64,000 nt of DNA from Polydactylus sextarius (lineage: Eukaryota > Chordata > Actinopteri > Polynemidae), in the NCBI GenBank assembly GCA_016801845.1, contig CM028921.1, forward strand, positions 11,136,775 through 11,200,774, given 5' to 3'. The notes under the pieces were generated by a model. It saw nothing but the letters and a program-made list of their open reading frames with translations, ran no database searches and was not told where the DNA came from. A program made the translations under genes and the position numbers. Of this stretch, positions 1 to 13,030 are shown piece after piece (positions within the stretch are counted from its first letter, which is position 1; every line of letters begins with the position of its first letter).

Positions 1-839
1 CACACACACACTCACACACACAAACAGACGTTTGTTTAGTATTGAGTCATAAAATGTTATGTGTCTTTAGAGAAAGAAAGTTCCATGTCAACTAGTTTGA
101 ATTCTCTTAAAGGAAAATTCCGTTTTTATTTCAGCTTGGGTCTGATTTCCCTTGTTTGAGCCATCATTTCTATTACTTATAATAATATTGTACTCACTAA
201 TGATCTGGGAGCACACGATCATTGCTGCTACAAAGTAGAGGCAAGAAGCATGAGTGGTAAAACAATCTGCCAAGTTGTAAACAAACTTAAACAGTTTATT
301 CAGATTATCTAAACCAGTAAAATGGAGGAACACGCCCAAATGCTGCAGAGGAGTAGATACATCTTTAACTGTGACAGTTCTGAGTTAATCATTAAAGTTG
401 GATGGTTTGAGTTTCCAAATAAGCTTGGCTGTGTGTGTCACTCCGTGTCTGGCTTCTTTGTAGCAAATTCACCACATTCACATGGTGAGTAACACGATGG
501 CCAAAACTAAAAAATCAGAGTTCAGTTGTAATAAATCAGAATTATCTTTTAAAACTTGGTTAACCCTAACTCTAATTTTATAAAATTGTCTATTTTAACA
601 ATGTCACCACAAACTGTTATCATTTTTGAAAGTGATGATGGACCAAAACTAAAACAAATTAGATCTGTTATAATAAATTAGAATTATCCTTTAAATCTGG
701 GTTAACCCTAATTTTAGAAAATTGTTTTAGTCATGTCTCCACATTCACTTGGTGAATTAAATGTTAGTGTTACTGCAAAGAATCCCTTGTTTTTGGATGA
801 ACCTTAACTCTCTTTTTATGTTTTACTGTCATTCTTTAC
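1..839 (-). other. Part of wnt7b intron 3, with a tandem duplication
   Basis: Non-coding sequence downstream of exon 3 in transcript sense; the terminal wnt7b exon is not reached. It opens with a (CA)n tract at 1-22. The rest is AT-rich and without a convincing ORF. A two-to-three copy tandem duplication of about 137 bp fills 470-757. Confidence 0.7.
470..757. repeat. Imperfect tandem duplication, unit about 137 bp
   Basis: Blocks recur in the same order. GATGGCCAAAACTAA (from 496) recurs as GATGGACCAAAACTAA (from 636). TAATAAATCAGAATTATC (530) recurs as TAATAAATTAGAATTATC (670). GGTTAACCCTAA occurs in both units. CCACATTCACATGGTGA (473) and CCACATTCACTTGGTGA (about 739) bracket the array, giving two full copies and the start of a third. 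Confidence 0.8.
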
Positions 840-1111
840 CTTTCTTCCTGCCTCATTGTTATGTAAGTTCATCAGGCGGCGTGGGGTCTTTTTAATTTCG
901 CGGGCGTCCACAAAGCGGCGTGAGAACTCAATGCCGTACTTGATGTCGGCCGAACAGCCGCCCCACTTCCAACCTTCCTCTTGGTTGTAATAGCCCTGCT
1001 TCTCGCGGTCGCAGCCACAGTGGCTCAGGTTGCCCTGGCTGCACGCGGCTGTGATGGCGTGGGCGACTCCCGCCGCTGTGATGGCGTAGGTGAACGCTGC
1101 TTCCCGACTGC
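840..1111 (-). CDS. wnt7b: wnt7b exon 3 (internal coding exon)
   Basis: This exon encodes 90 residues of a secreted Wnt ligand (serine 105 to lysine 194 in the proximal-exon isoform); the preceding glycine codon is split with exon 2. It starts with SREAAFTYAI and ends with LHNNEAGRK. Wnt hallmarks visible are the GWKWGGCSADIKYG block, the CGCD cysteine pair and an N-glycosylation sequon NLS. The string EKQGYYNQEEGWKWGG and the ending EFSRRFVDAREIKK match Wnt7b rather than Wnt7a. On the minus strand the acceptor is a pyrimidine tract plus CAG ending at 1112, and the donor is AAG|GTAAAG with the intron starting at 839. The exon ends in phase 0. Wnt7b signals through Frizzled/LRP and, with Gpr124/Reck, in brain vascular development; this is family knowledge. 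The last exon, with the lipidated serine, is off the left edge. One oddity is Thr-Pro where mammalian Wnt7b has Asn-Ala, just before RRLMNLHNN. Confidence 0.97.
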
Positions 1112-2301
1112 CTGAAAGAGGGAAGGGAGATCTTTTTAGGAACATCACATGATGAAGCCACTGTCTTTATGTCACAACAAAACTTACAAAAAGCATTAAG
1201 ACAAACCCTTTTTGGATGTTAAAACCTAAATATTCCAGCCACATTGTGGCTATGAGCTTGATAAATAGTTCAGGAATTCAAACTCTGCTCCGTTGTCTCG
1301 ATAAGCTACCAAGTTTTCCTTCCGTCTCCTAAATAGCTTCCCTCCTGCACCTTGGTAGAAATGTGGTCACATTTCCGACCGCAAAGTCCTTGGGCCCGGT
1401 CTGCGAGAGTGCAGTGTTGAAATTCCAGTGTGGGGAGAGCTGGTCTAGGTGCTGTCCAAAGTGCTGAATTCCTCTGCAGAAGCACCTTGTACTGCTGCCC
1501 ACACTGCAAACAGCTGGGGTCTGCAGGTCTGCACTACTCTGCTCACTCTACACTGACAAGAAAGCAGATGCTCTGTGGGAGCCAGAGTCAGACTGCACTG
1601 AGACTGTACAAGCTCTATAGCTAAATATTCACAGTGGGGGAGGATTACCTGTGGCCTTATATTTGAATTGTAAATGCAATTAATTTCATTACTGTTCTGT
1701 CATTTGACCACCTGATGCCTAAAACTGTGGCTTATATTATTTTCTAGAAGGCAAGAGCATTTCATTTCTGAGTAAAATGCAAAAAGCCCTTTGACTGAGT
1801 AAAAATAATAATAATAAAAACAAAAACTATATATCACAAGGATACAATATCTTAGATTAGAGAAAGTTTTTTGGGGAAAAATTCACTCCAGAACTAAATG
1901 TTATGTAATATGTTGCTTATACTGTCAATTATCTGATTAATCATTTGTTTTATTGTAGCAAAAAACATGTGTATTGAATTTCCCAGAGCCTAATCTGAAG
2001 CCTTTAAATACTGAGATAGACTTATTCAATTTGCAGTGATTTAAATAGAGAAAAGATGCAAGTCATCTCATAAAAGAAGCTGAAATCGACAAATGTTTGG
2101 AATTTATCCTCAATAAATGAACAAAAAGTTTAAATAATTATCAAAACTGCACTGCAACAAATCATATTTAATATATAAAGGACCGTGATTCATGTTGAGC
2201 TAAAAAAAAAAAAAAAAAAAAGGTTGTTGACAGGAATGATACTGTGCCATTCTCTGCTCTCTCCTCCTAAATATCTAAGTCCTCCACTGCTCGGCTAATG
2301 G

Positions 2302-2817
2302 CTACATAAGCATCTGGCTTAAAAGGCCTCTCTCCTGGTCTAAAACAGACTGTGGTATATTACAACCCCACTCTCCCTTCAACTGGCAGTAATCTAGAAG
2401 GGGCTGAGCAGCAGAAACAAGGCTAACCACAGAGTGTTTCAGGGGGGCTTTCAGCATTTGGAGAGGAATGTTTTGTGAGTCTTTTGATGTATGTTGTGTA
2501 ACGTACTCTGTTGGAATTATTGAAATCTCTCTGGGCAAAAACTTTTCCTGCCTTTTTAAAGAATCAAAAAGCTCCTCAATGATGCTAGAAATGCCTGTCA
2601 GAGTAGTTTGGCAGCAAATTTTACTGCCCATTGTTACTTGAAACAAAAAATGAATGAATATGGTCTTGTGTAATTCAGCCTCTAAAATAAATACGTTGTC
2701 AGACATAGCACACATTCCAACTTTTACTTCTACCAAACCAGAAATAATATCCTGAAAAGAGCAAATACAGGGGATGTTTACATCTGCATCAGGAAAATAC
2801 GACACACGACACGACAT
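2302..2817 (-). CDS. Unrecognised open reading frame inside wnt7b intron 2
   Basis: A 171-codon ATG-to-stop frame with mixed, not low-complexity, composition. It has five to six cysteines and no microsatellite-derived repeat. I do not recognise a domain, signal peptide or membrane segment. No promoter or splice site clearly frames it, and CpG is low. It could be chance, a remnant of a mobile element or a retrocopy, or an unannotated gene on the same strand as wnt7b. Its amino-acid texture is the only reason to list it. Confidence 0.18.
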   Translation of the reverse strand: MSCRVSYFPDADVNIPCICSFQDIISGLVEVKVGMCAMSDNVFILEAELHKTIFIHFLFQVTMGSKICCQTTLTGISSIIEELFDSLKRQEKFLPREISIIPTEYVTQHTSKDSQNIPLQMLKAPLKHSVVSLVSAAQPLLDYCQLKGEWGCNIPQSVLDQERGLLSQMLM

Positions 2818-3412
2818 AACATTTGATTTCTATGGCATCAAAACAGAAAATACAGTATGCTCAGTGTCATTTTGCCTGATCAACCTCATTAAACCATTTT
2901 ACGTCACTAGGCGTAAAATCTTAGTTTTTGTTTTACCTTGCTTAATGGAAGCAGACAAAGCAGGTCTGATAGAGCCAAGGCTGCTGGTGTTAGCTGGAAG
3001 TTAGCCTAACCATGGCTGCAGAACACTTCAATGTACTTATCTATTGGGGGTTTATATGTGCACTAATTTTATGGAGCTTTTTTTTTTTTTAAGTGATTTG
3101 CATTAAGTACTTCTAAATATACTGCTTACATTCACTAATTTGTAGCGGTTTTCCATTTCATTTCCTTTTTTTTCTTCCTCAGAGGGACTTTTTGCACCTC
3201 TTACGCGAGTCTCAGGGGCATTTTCTGAACTCTCAACCATGTTTTCACCCAAAGCCACTGTTAATTTCCTATCCTGGAACTGGTGCTGCAGAGCTAATAC
3301 CACAGCCACAGGTTTTGCCCGGTGGGAACTGACTCACAACCACTTGCTGGTCTGGTTTAGGAGCAGAGCTGTGCCCCACCAGCTTGTGGGTAACATTTAG
3401 CTGCCCCCACCT

Positions 3413-3415
<3 letters not shown>

Positions 3416-3459
<44 letters not shown>
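3416..3459. repeat. (CA)n microsatellite
   Basis: Uninterrupted CA dinucleotides, about 22 units, within wnt7b intron 2. Confidence 0.95.
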
Positions 3460-3461
<2 letters not shown>

Positions 3462-4214
3462 ATGCACAAATGTAGACGCATGACCATTAACGTATGTGCA
3501 TTCACATGCATACGCGCAAAAAAAATACTCAGTCACCAGCCACATAATAAAAATACACAACGCGCTCACACTACCCTCCACCCTCGCGCACACATGCACC
3601 GTTAAAAACACATTTGCACATAGACGCACAAACAGAGCGTCGCTGTAATGTTTAAAACAGGATAAAGGCAGTTTCCAGAGAAAGGGTGGTTCCCTGAGCC
3701 ATAGATTCATGCCCGTTTCTGGGCTCATTGAGTTGTGCTGCTCATGGGGAAAATGATGATGATGGAGCTTGTACTGGATGTCACCCCCTGGTGGGTCTGG
3801 CACTGCCAAGGCTCTGCTTTGCCATAATGAAAGCCAATTACACAAGCTATGGAACTGTGGGGATCAAGACCCTCTTTTTTTCTTCTTTGTGCAATGAACC
3901 AGAGAAGACATTGGAAATCTGATTTTTAGCACTTAAAATACTTTATCCTCTGGGTATAAATGTCCATTTGGTGCAAATAAAATGATATTATTTGTGATGA
4001 ATGCTCGTAATAAATGCAGATTTATGCCTGAACTGTTGTGAAACATGTTCAGGTAAAAGAAATCAAAGATCCACAGAGTCTGATGGTGAACTGAACGACA
4101 AAACCAAAACATAACAAAACAAAATACATAACAAATATACTAACATAACCACAAGCAGGAAATTCCCTATTTTAACAACAATGCTGTTGTCTAGTGGATG
4201 CTGTGTGTGCTGTA

Positions 4215-5080
4215 ATCATTATGCTTCTGTGCCCTCAGGAAAGGAAGGCCCTGCTTTTACTGAACAGACATGTGGTTGATGAAATGCGGAGGAGAAAAAG
4301 CACCCATAACAGCAGCCGAAAGCCCTGAAGAAGCTGGCCCCAGAGTCCTGACAGCCCTCCAGGAGGAACCACCCTGGGATAGCCTCGCAAGCTGCCAGTG
4401 GAAAATTGGAGTGACCAGAAAAACCTCAATGAACTTGGAAACATCCAGGAGAGAAGAATGAGGGAATATTAAACCAGATGTCTAATGGAGTTTAGTGGCA
4501 AGTGTCTGCTACACTATCCAAGAAAATAGGAAAGAAGAGGAACAGCCTCGCTTCACCCAGAACAGGTAGGAGTTCATACACACACATAAAATATCTTGTT
4601 GTGTTCCTGTGTCAGAGACTTAAAACCAGAGACGTAGTAACGGCCACTGACTCAGTATGACTTGGCCTTCACATCAACCAACCACACCATGTTGGACACA
4701 GTATCCTGCTGTGATGCCGCGATGCCCATCGTGTCTTTTTGAACATCTGCCAAAATCTGGGACACAAAAAGAAGTCTCTGGATGTAGTGGCTCGCCGCTA
4801 AAACGGCAATCTGTGTTTAGAGCTGGAGGACAGCACACCGCTAGACAAATTTCACATGACACAGCATGGGAGATTTACAGCTGACAACACTGAACAGGCA
4901 GCCTCGATGCGGGAGAAGCTCACTGTATCTAGTAACACCACCACTGACCTCAACAGGCCACTCACAGGGCTATGGTTAGATTTTGCTGCTGACAAGAGAG
5001 GAAAGGAAAAGGATATACTCGAGGGATTTGGGCAAGAGACTGCTCCAAGGTCAGTTTTGTTGTTTGCCAGATTTGTTTTC
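4215..5080 (+). other. GC-richer, exon-like stretch of unknown origin
   Basis: The stretch begins at an acceptor-like GTGCCCTCAG near 4239 and contains coding-like but interrupted frames on the plus strand in at least two registers, for example around 4270-4460 and 4740-5080. The texture resembles a frameshifted old coding sequence, perhaps a pseudogene or mobile-element fragment. No family could be named. Confidence 0.15.
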
Positions 5081-5152
5081 TAGCTTAGTGACACTTTTTA
5101 TATATATATATCAATGTGCCATAAAAGAAGCTACTCTCAAAACTGGAGTCAA

Positions 5153-5318
5153 ATGTCTAGTTTATGTCGGCGTACTTGGCTACAAAACTTTATTTTGATT
5201 CTGATGATCGCGCCCGTTGCACAATCACGTCAGATGCTCGGCGGTCTCAACGAGCTGCAGCGATGCGTGCAGACGGAGAGAGTGGTGCAGCAAAGATACA
5301 ACTTCATTACTGCACAAG
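5153..5318 (+). CDS. Exon-like segment with hydrophobic leader, antisense in wnt7b intron 2
   Basis: Opposite to wnt7b, an ATG at 5153 (in frame with an earlier one at 5114) opens 55 codons ending at a strong donor, ACAAG|GTGAGG. The peptide has a hydrophobic run QNFILILMIAPVAQS shortly after the start, suggesting a secretory leader, then a polar part with ELQRCVQTERVVQQRYNF. CpG-rich codons cluster at 5208-5275, unlike the neighbouring intron. I do not recognise the protein and found no convincing second exon nearby, so it may be a decayed first exon or chance. Confidence 0.2.
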
Positions 5319-7174
5319 GTGAGGAGGCCTGGATAGAGAGAGGGGAGAGGGAGAAGCCATTCAGATGATGAAAAGGGCTGGAGAGAAGTAGTTTAGGCTG
5401 GAAGACTGGTCAGGGTCCTGCCAAGCAACAGGAACACACATACACACACACAGCGGCAGAGCCCAGCAGTGCAGATGAATGGCCTCTCCGCACAAGCCGA
5501 GCCTGTTAGTGGAGCAGTGAAGGGGAAAGCTTTTTAAAGCCCCCCCCACACACACACACACCCCTACTCTTCGTCCCCGGACATGCACTCACACCCCAGG
5601 GATATGGGAGGATTGGATTGCATAAGATATTACATTTCAATGACACAAAATGTTACAGTAAAGTTTTGAAGAGCTTCGTATTCCATTAAGCACGAGGACG
5701 TCCTGTCACGGACAAATGGTGCCACAGTGAACAAAGGGAAAAGTGTCACCTGCTGGTGGCCACGAGTCTGTGCACTTGTGGTGATGTTGACTGACAGTCA
5801 CCGAAACTCACCTGCCATTTTGATTCACTTAGCCGAAAACTAGATTTTTTTTTTTTAACGGAAAAGGAAGATATCCAGTCCACTGACTTTACACAAAAAT
5901 CTGCTGGAAGTTTTTCCAACTTTTCTTTCCCCTTGTTCTTTCTGCTTTGCTGCACTTTCACCATCCGAATACAATAAAAGCTCCAAAGTCGAGAAAGTCC
6001 CCACTTTGGTTTTTTTTTTTTTTTTTTTTTTTGTATTTTCATTTAAAACAACTGCTAAACTAAGTAGGGTGAGATGAATGCAAAATATGACCAAAAACCT
6101 CTACATAGCAGAGAATCAAACAGAAATCCAAACACTCATCTTAAATATAACATTATGTACATTCCCTTATAAGAGTTATTTTTCCACTCTGTACATATAT
6201 GATAAAATTATGACACCAAAAATACTGAAAACAAGCTCTAACCAAAGCCGTCTCGGCGCTGGAACTGTGTCTCCTGGGCCCCATGGAAGGGGAAGAAAGC
6301 TGGAGGAAAATCCCTAGCTTTGTATACCAATCACTGAACTGACTAATGTGCTCTCTACTACTGTTTTCCGTTCCGCTTTATGTACCGTTGCTATGAACAT
6401 ATGCTCCCAGCAAATTATAGACAAAGTTGTGGTCCGTGAGGTTTGCAGCTCGAGGAATTAGCACAGCCGTGTTCCTGTACAATAAAATAATATTGTTTTA
6501 CCAGAACTAGGCTCCACATTCTCAGTGTACTCACATCATAGAGCCAGGGAAGTGACACGCTTTTCTCATAGCCGCTCGCTGTAGGGTCTCCACTTTTGAT
6601 TCATATAATAAGGAGGGCTTTGAGCTGCAAAGCTAAAACAATTATGAGGGTATTTAACGTTGCCGGTATTAAATGCTGAGAATCTAAGTAAGCTGCCTGC
6701 CAGGCAAAAGAAAATTGGGCTGGCAGACAGAAGAAAAAAAAAAAAAACATCTGAAAAGCATCCTTTTTCTTCCCTGATCTCCCTGAGGTAGAGATAAAGC
6801 TTTTTGAGTGAATACCGAGACTTGCTAAAACAAGCACAAATCCTTCCTTCCCACCCTTTCATCCTAATAATGAGACCGAATCAGGACCTCACCTGCTCAG
6901 ATCTTGAATCACGGGGCCTGAAAATGTGCAGTGCACAGTAATCATAGAGTTCATGTGAGGACAGCGTTGAGGATTTTCCTCAATTTCTATCCAATTTTGA
7001 CTCTGTTTCATCTGAGATATATATCAATCCCACATCATATCATTGAAGATATCATTACCATCATCACTATAATCAGCGAGTCAAATATGCCACTGATGAC
7101 ATGTTTCCTTTCTCATTACAAAAGAAACCTCTAGACCTAACATTTCCATATTCACAGATATTTATCAAACCCTC

Positions 7175-7205
<31 letters not shown>

Positions 7206-7765
7206 AAGAAAAAATCTCCAGGTCTCTTGACATCCTCTCCTTCCTACGAGCGTCTCTCAGCCTCAAACCCACTAACTCTCCATCTCTCCTCGCTCTCACC
7301 TACGCGAGCCAGTAGCTGTGTGATTGTTGGCACATGTAAATGTCCAGTGGCGGCCCTGCGTGTAGAGAATACAGTGATCGGCCTGGGATTGTGCAGAACA
7401 AAGCGCACAGTGAGATTACAGTTGATCCTCTCGCATCCTGTTTCCTCCTGCGTCTAGCGGCAACAGCAGACACAGACAGACGCAGATCCCACCGATAACA
7501 CATCACCGTGCGGGGATGGGAGGGGCCTGATTGCAGGGGCCCAAGAGGGTCAGGGCCCAGAACGACCCTGAGCCACGTCAGCAGACAGATGGTGGGTGGG
7601 CAAGAGGGAGAGGGAGAGGAAGAGGGGTGAGGGAAAGGAGAGGGACCCCAGCTCCAGACACACCCACACAGTCTGAGACACAGACACCGCTGATGAATGA
7701 ACAAGGAAAAGGGGGCCTGGCGTTGATAGCACTGTTTGGTTGCGTAGGAAGAGAGGCCCCACCCT

Positions 7766-7787
7766 ACACACACACACACACACACAT
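7766..7787. repeat. (CA)n microsatellite
   Basis: About 11 CA units followed by diverged CA-like sequence, at the edge of a GC-richer part of intron 2. Confidence 0.9.
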
Positions 7788-10700
7788 ACACGCAAGTACA
7801 TGTTGTGGGCAGGGGTACATGAGGTGAAATATTGGGGAAAAAAAAGATTAAACGATGACCTTTACTGAGCCATGATGACCACAGCCCACACACCACAAAA
7901 CAACAAAGCCTCAGACTCCACTATCTGATAAAAGTTTGGGGAAAGATCCTCCACACTAACACATACACACACACATATACAACTGTTTTCTCTGGACTCA
8001 TGTGGAGGAGGGCAGAGAGGATTACGGCAACCCACATGATGATGGGCTGAAAAATAGGCCTTTTATCCACCACCGTTCCACCATAACACAATGCACGCGT
8101 CATTTCCACACTGTTATACGCATGGTATCAAGCACTTGGCTGCCTAGGAATAAATCTACATTTTTTTTTTCCTCTGGTACAACGATGTACCAACAGATAC
8201 CGAACCACAGCTTCACAGCTTCCTTTTGTGATAGTGACGACATTGTTTTCTTAGGTGAACGAGTTGATAGCTGCAATTTCGCCTGAAGGGTGCACACAAC
8301 CAACAAGAAACAAATCCCACAAAGAGGATAAAAAAAAAAAAACTGGCGGCAGTGAGATGACTGATAGTATTTTGGGAGAGTTCACCAGTGTCAAAGTATC
8401 CACTTGTGTGCTCTTGAAAAACCCCAGTTTTTCATTTATTAAGCTAGTCTTTGGGTATAACACTCATTGCCAACTGACTAAGCTCATATGTCAAACAAGA
8501 TAAAGTCGTCATCAAGCGAGAAGAAAGAATTTAACTGTGAAGTTTTGCTTCTTTAATGACGAAGCGAAGGAATCTCTTATCTGATTGTTAATTTTGAATA
8601 ATTTGGTTTTAATGATGATGTAGGAGGCTGCAGCTGCTTTTGCACAACTGACTTACTCACGTTTAACTTGACTTCTATTTTTAACACTACATGATTTAAG
8701 GAGGAGTTTAGCTCAGCTGGTCAAAATTAATATTTCAACTTGCATTTACTTCGACTTTGTCAAAACGAGGAAACAAAGCAAGAATGGAACCACATGGTCA
8801 TTTGAATAGATTTTCTTGTCCGCTCATTATTAGCCTTAGGTTGGACTGTGATGTTGTACTTGCATTCTGCGGGGATATGATTTCACCACAAATGGCCATC
8901 AACTGATTCCGAGAAGGGGAAGGAGCTCCGCCAGTGCATTCATAATCTCTAAGTATTCTGTTGTCCTCAAAGCTGGGAGCTTGTAGTTCAGTGCACGAGA
9001 GGAGAAACTGCTTGAAAATGTGAGGGGGCGAGCTAATTAATGGCTACCTCAAGCACACGAGTCCATAAAAATGTCTGCAATGCCTCTATTTTTTGTTAAA
9101 ATATGAGTTAGGATGATCTGGGATGCCACCAAATTTTCATTCCAAATTCTTTGGCAACAACTTGATTGGCACCACTTTGCGAAGCCATGAGTTTTTGATT
9201 GTTGTTGTTTTTAAAATGAGTGCACTGAAAGAATGCACTGTGCACATTTTTCTTTTCTTTTAATAGTTAAGACGTTGAAACCAAAATTCAGTGCGTGTAT
9301 TGACTCTGATATGGTGCATCAACACAAAAATAGCCTCCAAATCTTCACAAATGTTCAATCATTTTTTAAAGTGGGGGATGGAATGAAAAACACAGAGCCA
9401 AAATCCAAAATCCTCTATCAACCACATGCCTTTGCACTTACTTTTCCTACTCCTCTATTTAAACTGGGAATACAAAAGCCAACCTCAGCCCTGAGTTATG
9501 TCTGGCTCTATCTGCATGTAGTACCCAACCCCCCTCCTCCTCTGAGAGGGAGATCTGCTCGGAGGAGTCCTGCATCTCCAGCCCCCGATCAAGTATGTGC
9601 CTTTCCAGGAGTTCTTCCCAAACAAGTGGTTTTTCTGTGAACCTGCTGACTTAAACGTCCTTTATCTGACTAGACACTGGTTTGGCCTCTGTAAACCAGT
9701 AGTCCTGGCAGGTGTACCTCCACAGTCTGAGCTTCCGAGAGATGATTGAATGAGTGATGAGGGAAGATGAGAACGAAATGCAGATATGAAAATACCTTCT
9801 TTCTAACTACCACCAGACATCTTCAGGCAACAACTCAGTGCCTCTGTAAGGTCAACGAGAGTGATGTAGGTCACAGGAAAAACAAACCCTTTTTTGCATC
9901 TTTTCTTGAAAGCCCTTTGGTTTGAAAGGAATATTAATAAATAAAGTCTTGCCAATTCTTCCAAAGCTAACCTCCTGTTTAAACAGCAGATAGCACATTG
10001 TTTTTCGGTACTGCAAACAGCTTCACCTGCTCAAGTGCCACATCTATTCTTGTGCAATGAGCCAGAGGCAGAATGATTGAACTTTTGTAATATTTCACTG
10101 CCGGCATAACAAGAAACTTCTTTCAGATGAAAAAAAAGCATGAATCAGGACGGTGACAAACTGGCTGGAAAGTCAAACAGGGAGTAACCAGAGCAGGCAG
10201 TTTTTATGACAAGGGAGCCAGTGTTGGCCTTTGATGCTGAGCGTAGCCGTTGAAAGGGTGTCCCTTTTCAAGTTCTACAATCACAGACATCGAGTGTGTC
10301 GCAATTTGAACAGAGCCGTAAGGTGCTCGTGGAAAGATCTTTGAGACGGAGGGCATCTTTGTCGCAGGTGCTTCACCACAAGATCAGAGTTATTATTAAA
10401 AAAATCTGAACTCTACCACTGTTGAGAAGCAGAATAAGTGGCACAGAGCAAAGCTCACTTTCTGAATCTTAAACATATCGGCTTATTATTGTGTGAGATG
10501 TGTAACAGAAACCACATGGGGTTTTCAATGCGCTTCACGCATGGTCGATCGTTCTCAAATATGCATAATAAAAATGCATCAGCAAATTACAGCAGGGGGA
10601 TCAGCCTTGACAGGAATATTTAAAAATACAATGATTCATCCAGAAACCAGGCCAAGGATTATGATTGGAGGATTGACCATGTTTGGCATTTTTTAGCCCT

Positions 10701-13030
10701 CCTCCTTTCCCTCCTGCCTTACTGATGGATCTGTCTCTAATTTTATTATTACTTCTTAATAGACTGCAACAAGCCACTCAATAACACCCATTTCTGTTAG
10801 CACAGGATAATTCATTCCACATTTCAGCAGACTGAAGGTACCAACTCATGCCAACACCATAACTGGGCACGAGGGGGGGAACACTGCTAAATCTGCTTTT
10901 ACACAGGAAACAGAGATGCACTTTAATTGCAAGTTTCAAATCTCACAGCGAGTTTATGGTGTTGTTCTCCAATTTGTCAGTTAGAGCATAATAACAGAGC
11001 CAACGCTCCTTTGCAAAACAGAGAGAGACTGTTGAGGGATAGAGCTGCAACAAGAATGGGGATGCTTTCATTTTTCCATCAATCCATCTAACCTCAAGTC
11101 TTGTGTGCAGCCGAGTGTCAGGCAACAGAGGAGGTGCCAGCAGAAGCCATCTTCTGAAGTGACTACACTTTTTCTGTTTACAGTAGAAGAGCGAAATAAA
11201 TATCAAATGACCCGCCTTTGAAACTGAATCACCTCTGCTGAATGAAGATATCTCGGGTTCTGTAATATTCAATAACCCAACTATTAATGTGTGCTCTCTT
11301 GGAAAGCAAATGTAATACCATGGAGCAGCTCCAGAACAGAAAGGCTGCCTCCAAGAGCAGGCAGCACAGAGAGAATGCATTAGACTTGCGGTCGGCTGAT
11401 CTTTAGCTCTTGAAAAGAAAAAAAAAAAAAAACGTTGACATCTCCTCCCTCCAGTACAAAACTAAGACTGGATCACAGAGCAGGGGGAAAGGTTTAGTGT
11501 TCATAATTTGGGGGGATTTGAATCAAAAACTTAAATGGGGAGCGGAACGGGAATAGCTTTTCCCCTGTACTTGATTATGATGATGTGGGAATCTGCAGAT
11601 TCGTAGAAGGGATTGGAACATTTTGTTGAAGGGGTGTATTCCATGATTTCATATGCCATGTTAAAGAATTCCATAATACATAAAGACATGGTCAAAAAAA
11701 TTTAAAAAGAAAAAAGAAAACATGGATACATCTTCAATGATGAGAAACAAACAGTGGGAACTGTGGCAGCTGCAGCTTGACGGAGAGGTCGCACACTTTT
11801 CCACAGTGTCAAACTGGCAGGTGAACTGTGGCGTCTGCGTCTGGTGTGTCCAATGATGACACTGATGAACTGAAATTATCTGTAGCAGCTCACTACCTTA
11901 ACATGCAGCCAATCAAACACCTGTTCTCCCTTTCTACCGAATAAATCAATCATTCTGAAAATATCGACAGGGAAATCATCAGTAAAGGTTCATTATGCAA
12001 GTATGGTCACTTTTTCTCTATGAAGCTTCACCTACAGTCTTGGAGTGAGGCATGACGCCAGCCTTACAACTACTTATGATGGCGTTTTAAATGGGTGGGG
12101 TTTATATACACATTGGTGCTGATTGGGTAACTCATTGAACACGCCTACCAAACAGGCGAGAACTACTTCAAAAGCCTGTTGCAAACTGTTGCACAACATT
12201 GTGCCGCTGAACTCACTCTTTGTGAATCCAACATCACTGGGTCAAAGACCCGGATCACACCTTATCACCCTGATTACAAGTGTTGGTTTTTCACCAAGAT
12301 GGTGGATGTAGCTTAGAGGCTCTTCATTAACCCTATAAGGAGTCACTCCATCTAGAAGCTCATACATTGACTCAAAAATCTTGCACAGTGCAGCTTCAGT
12401 GGTAAAGCAGTGACACTCTTGCAGAGACTACGTGTTATTTTCTAAGAAGCTGCATAAAACAAATCTGCAAGTTCTCACAGGATGAGTCCATTGAGTCGTA
12501 TAAATGTGCTCAATTCAGGAATTCTCTCAATAACCACTCTCTTGTGAGTGATCAGTGAAGTTGGAGAGCGATTTGTTTTAGGCATATTGAAACTAGGTTA
12601 ATTACAATATGACTACACGCCCTGCTGTGACACTAACACATAAACATGCTGTTGCATGCTGTATGCACAGCTACACAAACACTCATCATGTAAACAGACA
12701 GTGTGATTGACTGTAGATCAGTGTTGTACAGATGGGGAGGGTGAGTGGCACGACCAACACGACACAAGCCTGGTTTTAATGGACAAGCAAGTGTGTGAGA
12801 CACAAGTGCAAGTAACAGAGCTTGAGCACAAACCTGAGCACTTCATCAAAACAACATCTGGACACGGCTCTGCTTCTCAGAGTGCTATTAAACAATAATT
12901 ACATTTTAAAACTGTTTGGGAAATAATTACTTTCTTTTAAAAATGATCTTTCTCTTCTGATGAACTTAACTGCTGCAACGTGTTGGCAAGTCAATGTCAT
13001 TAAACACAGCTTTAAAAACAAGTAGTCCGC

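Noticed and set aside
7300..7896. 198-codon minus-strand open frame
   Set aside because: It runs through a (CA)n tract and C/T-rich sequence, giving Cys-Val and Ser-Pro runs; it looks like a low-complexity artefact.
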